The notes under the pieces: model-generated | What the model was told of the DNA's origin: nothing | Seen by the model: only the letters and a program-made list of their open reading frames with translations | Databases searched by the model: none | Assembly: GCA_023423475.1 (NCBI GenBank) | Contig: JAFAFN010000504.1 | Span: forward strand, 1 to 6,145 | From: Actinomycetes bacterium | GTDB taxonomy: Bacteria > Actinomycetota > Acidimicrobiia > Acidimicrobiales > Microtrichaceae | Reading direction: 5' to 3' | DNA: 6,145 nt | Shown: positions 1-5,159 of the stretch, in pieces | Numbering within the stretch: the first letter of the stretch is position 1 | How the letters are laid out: each line of letters opens with the position of its first letter | Position numbers and translations under genes: made by a program

Positions 1-1
1 C

Positions 2-469
2 ACCGGGTCGGGTTGTCCCGTGGACCACGTCGCCATGGCCGCGGCCGCAGCAGCTGCTGCACCGTCGGGCTGCCCGGTCGACCACGCAGCGCTGGCCGCC
101 GCGCCGCGGCGATCGGCCGCGGATCGCCGCATGCGCAGGCTGCTGCTGCTCGATCCGGACGCACCCCGGGTCAGCATCTTCGGCTCGGAGCAGCTCTTCG
201 GTCGCTCGATCGCGATCTCGGCGGTGCGCTGCCTGATCACCTACGTCCTGCTGCCCCTCCTCGCGCCGATCGTCAACCTGAGCGGCGTGTACGGACCGAT
301 CCTCGGTCTGGTGCTCGGTGCGGTGTCGATGGTGGCGATCGTGTTCTCGATGCGACGCTTCTTCGCCGCTGACCACAAGTACCGCTGGTGGTACGCGGGT
401 GTCGGCACCGCGATCTTCATCGCGCTGATCTTCTCGGGCGTGCACGACCTCATCAACCTCACGAGCTGA
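2..469 (+). CDS. Three-TM membrane protein with duplicated SGCPVDH motif, 5' end outside window
   Basis: I do not recognise a named family. The frame is open to the left edge, so the N-terminus is missing. A GTG at 20 could serve as a start, but it is the Val codon of an SGCPVDH motif that begins upstream (codons 8-28), so it is unlikely to be the real start. The motif recurs at 65-85, 57 bp later, with a run of eight Ala between. Next come a basic stretch (PRRSAADRRMRR) and a soluble segment containing DPDAPRVSIFGSEQLFGRS. Counting from the GTG, three hydrophobic segments follow at about residues 68-88, 90-111 and 123-145, with the charged loop RRFFAADHKYR between the second and third. A Cys-Pro core next to His resembles heme regulatory motifs (bacterial Irr has GCPWHD), but heme binding is only inferred. 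The DUF454 gene starts 12 bp after the stop on the same strand, so co-transcription is likely. The reading frame is secure; the function is unknown. Confidence 0.8.
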   Translation, partial: TGSGCPVDHVAMAAAAAAAAPSGCPVDHAALAAAPRRSAADRRMRRLLLLDPDAPRVSIFGSEQLFGRSIAISAVRCLITYVLLPLLAPIVNLSGVYGPILGLVLGAVSMVAIVFSMRRFFAADHKYRWWYAGVGTAIFIALIFSGVHDLINLTS

Positions 470-481
470 CGCGGCGGCGCG

Positions 482-925
482 GTGGAACCGGCCCCGACCC
501 TGCACCGCTCGCGGCTGGTGCGCGGCGCGTGGGCTGCGGTCGGACTGCTGTTCGTCGGGCTCGGCGGCATCGGCGTCGTGGTCCCCGGCCTGCCCACCAC
601 GGGCTTCCTGATCCTCGCCGCGTGGTGCTTCTCGCACTCGAGCCCCCGGCTCGAGGCCTGGCTGCTCTCGTTGCCGAAGTTCGGCCCGATGATCCGTGAC
701 TACCGGATGGGGCTCGGCATGCCGGTGGTCGCCAAGCGCTGGGCGATCGGCTCGATCGTCGTGTTCTCGACCATCAGCTGCGTGCTGCTGCGCAGCTCAC
801 CACTGCGGGTCGTGATCATCGCAGGGGTCGCCCTGATCGGGGTCGGCTACATCCTGTGGGCCGTCCCGACGCGTGAGAAGGAGCTGGCCCGTCGTGCCGT
901 GTCGGACGGGTCGTCGGCCGACTGA
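482..925 (+). CDS. DUF454 (YbaN-family) inner membrane protein
   Basis: A 147-residue protein with the hallmark DUF454 block: GLGGIGVVVPGLPTTGF at residues 26-42, then LAAWCFSHSSPRLEAWLL at 45-62 and FGPMIRDYR at 67-75. The first hydrophobic region spans about 15-50, and two further membrane segments lie at about 86-104 and 107-127. The tail is charged and ends in SDGSSAD. The family is usually about 120-130 residues, so this copy is slightly long at both ends. It starts at GTG 482; no strong Shine-Dalgarno is visible, and the start lies 12 bp after the stop of the upstream membrane gene, which suggests an operon with translational coupling. The family is an uncharacterised membrane protein of the cytoplasmic membrane, and I can assign no biochemical role. 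It converges on the TetR gene with 25 bp between the stops. Confidence 0.92.
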   Translation: MEPAPTLHRSRLVRGAWAAVGLLFVGLGGIGVVVPGLPTTGFLILAAWCFSHSSPRLEAWLLSLPKFGPMIRDYRMGLGMPVVAKRWAIGSIVVFSTISCVLLRSSPLRVVIIAGVALIGVGYILWAVPTREKELARRAVSDGSSAD

Positions 926-954
926 CCGAGGGCAGGGGCGGCGCGGGCGGTCAG
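922..954. terminator. Possible weak bidirectional terminator between convergent genes
   Basis: CTGACCG at 922-928 is exactly complementary to CGGTCAG at 948-954, enclosing a 19-nt G-rich loop. Each arm contains the stop codon of one of the convergent genes (DUF454 and TetR). The 7-bp stem, large loop and absence of a U tract make this a weak candidate, but it is the only inverted repeat in the 25-bp gap and its position is right for shared termination. Confidence 0.3.
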
Positions 955-1595
955 GCCGGCGGCCGGGCGACGGTGCTGAGCGCCTCGGCGGTGCTGTTCA
1001 TCAGCGACTGGAACGACTCGACCGGGGACCCACCGGAGCCGTCCGGATCCGACACCCGTGACTTGAGCGCGGTGCCGAAGACCGTCATCACGGCCATCGC
1101 CCAGATGAGCGGCCGCGGATCGGACTCGGGGTCGACACCGAGGCGTGCGGCGATGAAGTCGGCGATGCGATGGTGCGTCGCCTCCTTGACCTGGGTGCGC
1201 TCGTAGAGCCCGGTCAGGCCCTGTTCGTTGCACATCCGGAAACCCCAGACCAGCTCGTCGCGCTGGGCATCGACGGCCTCGGCCATCACGCGGAGCTCGC
1301 GACCGAGCGAGACGAGCGGGTCCTCGTCCTCGGGCGAGGCCTCGAGGCGCTCGAGCATGGCCGAGCGCACCTCGTCGAAGTCCGCGAACAGGAGCATCTC
1401 CTTGTTCGGGAAGTAGCGGAAGAACGTGCGGGGCGCCACGTCCGCCGCCTCGGCGATCTGGTCCACCGTGGTCTCGGCGTAGCCGTCGGCCTCGAAGAGT
1501 CGGCGCGCGGCGGTCAGGATCGCCCGTCGTGTCTCGAGGATGCGGCGCTCTCGTCGGTTGGGTGCGGCGGTCGCCGTCGAAGCCATGTGACTCAT
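951..1595 (-). CDS. TetR/AcrR-family transcriptional regulator, probable repressor of the adjacent efflux operon
   Basis: The protein is 214 residues from ATG 1595, a normal TetR size. After a basic tail (NRRERR, 13-18), the N-terminal DNA-binding domain covers about 20-70: ETRRAILTAARRLFEADGYA, then the helix-turn-helix TTVDQIAEAADVAPRTFFRYF at 43-62, closed by PNKEMLLF. The rest (about 71-214) is a helical ligand-binding and dimerisation region that I cannot assign to a specific subfamily. A second ATG at 1586 (MASTATAA) is an equally possible start, and neither has a clear ribosome site. The frame extends further to a TTG at 1646, but that codon would place the coding region inside the paired palindromes. 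The gene is divergent from the two-transporter operon, with tandem palindromes in between, the classic layout for a TetR repressor that controls efflux genes and often itself. The ligand is unknown and cannot be read from the sequence. Confidence 0.93.
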   Translation of the reverse strand: MSHMASTATAAPNRRERRILETRRAILTAARRLFEADGYAETTVDQIAEAADVAPRTFFRYFPNKEMLLFADFDEVRSAMLERLEASPEDEDPLVSLGRELRVMAEAVDAQRDELVWGFRMCNEQGLTGLYERTQVKEATHHRIADFIAARLGVDPESDPRPLIWAMAVMTVFGTALKSRVSDPDGSGGSPVESFQSLMNSTAEALSTVARPPA

Positions 1596-1611
1596 GCTAC
1601 GCCGAAACACG

Positions 1612-1640
1612 TTGATGGCAGTCATGCCATCTGGCACAGT
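1612..1640 (+). promoter_or_regulatory. Tentative promoter of the efflux operon
   Basis: TTGATG at 1612-1617 (four of six matches to TTGACA), a 17-bp spacer and CACAGT at 1635-1640 (retaining the conserved A at position 2 and T at position 6) form a weak sigma-70-like promoter. Both boxes overlap the O1/O2 palindromes, as expected for repression by occlusion. It would leave a leader of roughly 60 bases before the ATG at 1711. The match is poor, and GC-rich actinobacterial promoters are hard to call by eye. I could not pick a convincing promoter for the TetR gene. Confidence 0.25.
1614..1631. promoter_or_regulatory. Palindromic operator O1 (predicted TetR site)
   Basis: A perfect inverted repeat, GATGGCA-GTCA-TGCCATC, with 7-bp arms and a 4-bp centre. 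It contains the core TGGCA-N4-TGCCA (1616-1629) that is repeated immediately downstream. It lies 19 bp from the predicted TetR start and 80 bp from the first transporter start, so a bound dimer could block either promoter. Assignment to the neighbouring TetR protein is inferred from position and symmetry. Confidence 0.65.
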
Positions 1641-1645
1641 TGCCA
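1632..1645. promoter_or_regulatory. Palindromic operator O2 (second predicted TetR site)
   Basis: A perfect inverted repeat, TGGCA-CAGT-TGCCA, with the same 5-bp half-sites and 4-bp spacing as O1 but an unrelated centre sequence. The centres of the two palindromes are 16 bp apart, about one and a half helical turns. This would place two dimers on roughly opposite faces of the DNA, so cooperative binding is plausible. Identical arms with different centres argue that the arms are what is conserved. Confidence 0.62.
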
Positions 1646-1700
1646 ATCGGCACCTCTGTCAGTCTGTCCGCCATCGTGGACGCCGCAGGGGTCGCAGGAC

Positions 1701-1704
1701 GGAG
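1701..1704 (+). promoter_or_regulatory. Ribosome binding site fixing the start of the first transporter
   Basis: GGAG is followed by six bases (CACGAG) and then ATG 1711. This is the only good Shine-Dalgarno in the 5' region. It argues against the in-frame ATGs further upstream (for example 1594), which would make the coding region run through the predicted operators and add a basic, non-family leader. Confidence 0.75.
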
Positions 1705-1710
1705 CACGAG

Positions 1711-3441
1711 ATGTACGAGAACCACGACGACAACGGGTCGTCGACAGGGTCGGTCCCACCGGAGGGTTCAGGGCCGGTCCCACCGGAAGGCGCAGGGCCT
1801 GTCCCACCGGAGAGCTCGGGGCTGGGCGAGTTCGGACTCGACCACGGCATCGATCCGGCGGTCTACGCCAAGCGGTGGTGGACGCTGGGCGCGCTCTGCC
1901 TGAGCCTGCTCATCATCATGATCGGCAACACGTCGCTGAACGTTGCGCTGCCGAGCCTGAGCGAGCAGCTCAACGCCACCAACTCCCAGCTCCAGTGGCT
2001 GGTCGACTCCTACTCGCTGGTCTTCGCCGGTCTGCTGTTCGCCGCTGGCAACTTCGGTGACCGCTACGGGCGCAAGGGCATCCTCCAGCTCGGCCTCGTC
2101 GTCTTCGGCCTCGCCACCGGCTACGCGGCGGTCTTCGCCGAGACGCCCGGGCAGCTGATCCTGGCTCGGGTCGTCATGGGCGCCGGTGCCGCCATGGTCA
2201 TGCCGGCCACGCTGTCGATCATCACGAACATCTTCCCGGCCCACGAACGTGCCAAGGCCGTCGCCACCTGGGCCGGCATCAGCGGCGGTGGCGCGGCGCT
2301 CGGTCCGCTGCTCAGCGGCTTCGTGCTCGAGCACTACGACTGGAACGCGGTCTTCGCGGTCAACCTGCCGTTCGTCGTGCTGGCCCTCGTGCTGGGCGCC
2401 TTCCTCGTGCCCCGCTCCCGCGGCGAGCACGGCACGCCGCTCGACCTGGTCGGCGCAGGACTCTCGGCGGTCGGCCTCAGCGTGCTCGTCTACGCCATCA
2501 TCGAGGGCCCGATCCACGGCTGGCTGTCGCCGACGACGATCGGCGTGGCGACCTTCGGTCTGCTGACGCTGCTCGCCTTCGTGCTGTGGGAGCTGCGGGT
2601 CGAGCACCCCATGCTCGACGTCCGTCTGTTCCGCATCGGCGCATTCGGCACCTCGTCGCTCATCCTCACCATGGTGTTCTTCGCGCTGATGGGCACGTTC
2701 TTCTCGATGAGCCAGATGCTGCAGCTGGTCTGGGGCTACTCGCCGCTCGAGGCGGCGGTGCGCCTGCTGCCGATCTCGGTGGCGATGATGATCGCCGCCC
2801 CGCAGTCCGCCAAGCTCGCCGCCCGCTTCGGCAAGCGTCGTGTGGTGGCCGCCGGCATGTGGATGGTCGCCGGTGGCGTGCTGATCGTGTCGCGCATCGG
2901 TGTCGAGCCGCAGTACCCGATGCTCGTCGTCGGGCTCATGATCATGGCGGCCGGCATGGGCACGGCGATGTCGCCGACGACCGACCTGCTCATGTCGACG
3001 GTGCCCCGCAAGCAGGCGGGCATGGGCTCGGCGATGAACGACACGACCCGCGAGCTCGGCGGATCCCTCGGCGTCGCCGTGTTCGGTTCGCTGCTCGCCT
3101 CCCGCTACGCCCACGGCCTCGCCGAGGTGCTGGGCCAGGTGCCCGCCGAGGCGCAGGAGGCGGTCTCCGGCTCGCTCGCCGGTGCACTTCGGGTCTCCGG
3201 GGCAGCAGGGGAGCAGGGCGACCTGCTCGCCTCGGCCGCTCGGAACGCCTGGGTCGACGGCTTCCAGTTCTCGCTGCTGGTCGCGGCGATCGTCGTGGGT
3301 GTCGCCGGTGTCGTGGCCTGGCGCTTCCTGCCCGACCGTGCCGTCGATCTGCCGATGGAGCTCGACCTCTCCGATGACGAGCTCGAGAACGTCGCGGCAC
3401 ACGCTGGCGACGACGCACCGACGCCGATCGCGGGGGTCTGA
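1711..3441 (+). CDS. DHA2-family (EmrB/QacA-like) 14-TM MFS drug:H+ antiporter, first of two paralogues
   Basis: A 576-residue cytoplasmic-membrane transporter, predicted to export small molecules in exchange for protons. A cytoplasmic leader (1-54) contains three 8-residue repeats (residues 13-36). About 14 hydrophobic segments follow: TM1 58-78, TM2 97-113, TM3 124-142, TM4 148-170, TM5 182-206, TM6 212-232, seven more from about 245 to 463, and TM14 at 517-540, before an acidic tail (ELDLSDDELEN). Motif A is GDRYGRK at 116-122, and the antiporter motif C is GGGAALGPLLSG in TM5 (192-203). The TM2 Asp (QWLVD99) and the TM13 acids D444 and E448 (MNDTTRE) are present. The TM1 Asp usual in this family (the LDxT position; QacA Asp34) is Gly72 (IGNTSLNVALP). 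It is transcribed divergently from tetR, and the next transporter starts 2 bp after its stop. The family call is secure; the substrate is unknown. Confidence 0.95.
   Translation: MYENHDDNGSSTGSVPPEGSGPVPPEGAGPVPPESSGLGEFGLDHGIDPAVYAKRWWTLGALCLSLLIIMIGNTSLNVALPSLSEQLNATNSQLQWLVDSYSLVFAGLLFAAGNFGDRYGRKGILQLGLVVFGLATGYAAVFAETPGQLILARVVMGAGAAMVMPATLSIITNIFPAHERAKAVATWAGISGGGAALGPLLSGFVLEHYDWNAVFAVNLPFVVLALVLGAFLVPRSRGEHGTPLDLVGAGLSAVGLSVLVYAIIEGPIHGWLSPTTIGVATFGLLTLLAFVLWELRVEHPMLDVRLFRIGAFGTSSLILTMVFFALMGTFFSMSQMLQLVWGYSPLEAAVRLLPISVAMMIAAPQSAKLAARFGKRRVVAAGMWMVAGGVLIVSRIGVEPQYPMLVVGLMIMAAGMGTAMSPTTDLLMSTVPRKQAGMGSAMNDTTRELGGSLGVAVFGSLLASRYAHGLAEVLGQVPAEAQEAVSGSLAGALRVSGAAGEQGDLLASAARNAWVDGFQFSLLVAAIVVGVAGVVAWRFLPDRAVDLPMELDLSDDELENVAAHAGDDAPTPIAGV
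1747..1818 (+). repeat. Three 24-bp tandem repeats in the transporter's N-terminal leader
   Basis: GTCCCACCGGA recurs with an exact 24-bp period, starting at 1753, 1777 and 1801. It encodes three units of the pattern G-[SP]-V-P-P-E-[GS]-[SA] at residues 13-36 of the first transporter. The period is a multiple of three, so gain or loss of a unit would keep the frame. The region is predicted to be disordered and cytoplasmic, and the second transporter has no equivalent. Confidence 0.85.
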
Positions 3442-3443
3442 TC

Positions 3444-5084
3444 GTGACCGAACCCACCGCAGCGGCGCCGGGCACGGCCCCGGCCACCCCGGAGCTGGAC
3501 CCCAAGCGTTGGTGGTCGCTCGCCGTGCTCTGCATGAGCCTGCTGATCATCGGTCTCGACAACACCATCCTCAACGTGGCGCTGCCGTCGCTGGTCCGCG
3601 ACCTCGGGGCCACGACGAGTCAGCTGCAGTGGATCGTCGACGGGTACACGCTCGTGTTCGCGGGTCTGCTGCTCACCGCCGGGAGCCTCGGCGACCGCTT
3701 CGGTCGACGCGGTGCGCTCAGCATCGGTCTGGTCATCTTCGGTGTCGGCTCGCTCGCCTCGGCCTTCGCCGGTGACGCGAACACGCTGATCTTCACCCGT
3801 GCCTTCATGGGCATCGGCGGTGCGTTGATCATGCCGGCGACGCTGTCGCTGCTGACCAACATCTTCACCGACCCCAAAGAACGTGCCCGGGCGATCGGCG
3901 CGTGGGCCGCGGTGGCGGGAGCGGGCAGTGCGTTCGGGCCGCTCATCGGCGGGTTCCTGCTCGAGCACTTCTGGTGGGGTTCGGTCTTCCTGATCAACGT
4001 GCCGGTCGTGATCGTGGCGCTGATCGCAGGACGGAAGCTCCTCCCGACCTCGCGCGACGAGTCCGCACCCAAGCTCGACCCGTTCGGCGCCGTGCTCTCG
4101 GTCGCGGGTCTGGTGGTCGTCCTGTGGGGGGTGATCGAAGGTCCCGTGAAGGGCTGGAGCGATCCGCTCGTGCTCGGGGCGATCTTCGGCGGCGTCGCCG
4201 TGCTCATCGGCTTCGTGGTCTGGGAGCTGAACTGCCAGCACCCGATGCTCGACGTCCGGTTCTTCCGCAACCCCCGCTTCTCCGCGGCGAACGGCGCGAT
4301 CACCCTGGTGTTCTTCGCCATGTTCGGCACGAGCTTCCTGGCGACGCAGTACCTGCAGACGGTGCTCGGCTACAGCGCACTCGAAGCCGGCGTGCGCATG
4401 TTGCCGATGGCTCTGACGATGCTGGTGGTCGCACCGATCTCGCCGCGCCTCGTGGAGCGCATCGGGACCAAGATCGTCGTCGGGACGGGTCTCGTGCTCG
4501 CGGCGACGGGCACCGCGATCCTGTCGCAGCTCCCCCTCGAGAACGGCTACCCGACGATGGTCGCCGGCATGATGGTCATGGCGACCGGCATGGGTCTGGT
4601 CATGGCCCCGGCGACCGAGTCGATCATGGGGTCGCTGCCGCCGTCGAAGGCCGGCGTCGGCTCTGCGATGAACGACACGACCCGGCAGATGGGTGGCGCG
4701 CTCGGCGTGGCCATCATGGGGTCGGTGCTGGCGAGCTCGTACCGTCCGGCGGTGCAGTCCTCGCTCGAGGAGCTGGGTGCTCCGGGCCAGGTGATCGACG
4801 TCGCGAAGGACTCGATCGGCGGTGCGATGCAGGTCGCGGCGGAGCTGCCGGTGACGCTCGCCGACGCCGTGGCGACGGCGGCGTCCGAGGCGTTCGTGAC
4901 GGCGCTGCACTCGACGGTGCTCGTCGCGTCCGGCGTGCTGTTCGTCGCCGCGCTGATCGTGTTCAAGTTCCTGCCGGCCCGCGCGGGTGACCCGCGTGAG
5001 CAGCACGAGGGCGCGCTCGACGGCCTTGCCTCGCTCACCTTCGCCGAGGGCGAAGGTGCGTTGGAAGGAACCGTCGAGGACTGA
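3444..5084 (+). CDS. DHA2-family (EmrB/QacA-like) 14-TM MFS drug:H+ antiporter, second paralogue
   Basis: A 546-residue membrane transporter aligning along its whole length with the upstream one; identity is perhaps about half by eye. It has a short Pro/Ala-rich leader (1-20). Hydrophobic segments include TM1 25-48, TM2 63-81, TM3 89-109, TM4 113-138, TM5 150-173, TM6 179-198, TM9 283-304, TM13 408-430 and TM14 485-509. Motif A is GDRFGRR at 83-89 and motif C is AGSAFGPLIGG in TM5 (160-170). The TM1 family motif is intact (GLDNTILNVALP, D39), as is the TM2 Asp (QWIVD66). In TM13 the first acid is kept (D411), but the second position is Gln415 (NDTTRQ) where the upstream paralogue has Glu. It starts at GTG 3444, 2 bp after the preceding TGA, with a G-run at 3432-3436 as a weak ribosome site, so it is translationally coupled and in the same operon. 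The tail is acidic. The substrate is unknown. Confidence 0.95.
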   Translation: MTEPTAAAPGTAPATPELDPKRWWSLAVLCMSLLIIGLDNTILNVALPSLVRDLGATTSQLQWIVDGYTLVFAGLLLTAGSLGDRFGRRGALSIGLVIFGVGSLASAFAGDANTLIFTRAFMGIGGALIMPATLSLLTNIFTDPKERARAIGAWAAVAGAGSAFGPLIGGFLLEHFWWGSVFLINVPVVIVALIAGRKLLPTSRDESAPKLDPFGAVLSVAGLVVVLWGVIEGPVKGWSDPLVLGAIFGGVAVLIGFVVWELNCQHPMLDVRFFRNPRFSAANGAITLVFFAMFGTSFLATQYLQTVLGYSALEAGVRMLPMALTMLVVAPISPRLVERIGTKIVVGTGLVLAATGTAILSQLPLENGYPTMVAGMMVMATGMGLVMAPATESIMGSLPPSKAGVGSAMNDTTRQMGGALGVAIMGSVLASSYRPAVQSSLEELGAPGQVIDVAKDSIGGAMQVAAELPVTLADAVATAASEAFVTALHSTVLVASGVLFVAALIVFKFLPARAGDPREQHEGALDGLASLTFAEGEGALEGTVED

Positions 5085-5102
5085 CCGATCGTGAATCGTT
5101 CG

Positions 5103-5142
5103 GGGTGCACTTGTGCCGGTTGGAGCCGGTGCAAGTGCACCC
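5103..5142 (+). terminator. 17-bp hairpin, likely terminator of the efflux operon
   Basis: GGGTGCACTTG (5103-5113) pairs exactly with CAAGTGCACCC (5132-5142). The stem continues through two G-U wobbles (5114-5131 and 5115-5130) and four G-C pairs (CCGG with CCGG) to a six-base loop, TTGGAG. In plus-strand RNA all 17 positions pair; in minus-strand RNA the two wobbles become A-C mismatches. It lies 19 bp after the second transporter's stop and 17 bp beyond the end of the convergent amidohydrolase gene. There is no U tract, which is common for actinobacterial terminators. It could act on both transcripts but should be stronger on the efflux operon. Confidence 0.65.
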
Positions 5143-5159
5143 GGAACCGGCCGCGGCGC

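Noticed and set aside
20..22. GTG as the start of the first gene
   Set aside because: It lies inside a SGCPVDH motif that is complete only if translation starts upstream, and the frame is open to the window edge.
1632..1645. TGGCAC...TTGC resemblance to a sigma-54 promoter
   Set aside because: The GG-to-GC spacing is 7 rather than 10 bases, and Actinobacteria generally lack sigma-54. The palindrome explains the sequence better.
1596..1646. TTG-initiated extension of the TetR protein by 17 residues
   Set aside because: The extension would be encoded by the operator region itself, and the peptide has no family counterpart.
1594..1710. Longer N-terminus of transporter 1 from ATG 1594
   Set aside because: It would run through the palindromes and has no good ribosome site, whereas ATG 1711 has GGAG at ideal spacing.
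1170..2060. 296-codon plus-strand frame across tetR, the control region and the start of transporter 1
   Set aside because: It is antisense to a clear TetR protein and crosses the operators and the real transporter start, with no family resemblance.
1768..3402. 544-codon open frame on the minus strand opposite transporter 1
   Set aside because: The translation is rich in His, Arg, Asp and Glu with no domain or membrane pattern, typical of the complement of a GC-rich gene. The plus-strand frame is a clear MFS protein.
3105..5006. 633-codon open frame on the minus strand opposite both transporters
   Set aside because: Same low-complexity charged composition, and it spans the junction of two convincing genes. 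A GC-rich shadow frame.
5086..5094. GATCGTGA after the second transporter's stop, matching the junction between the two transporters (GATCGTGA at 3440-3447)
   Set aside because: An eight-base match could be a trace of tandem duplication, but the paralogues are too diverged for the boundary to persist. Chance is the simpler explanation.
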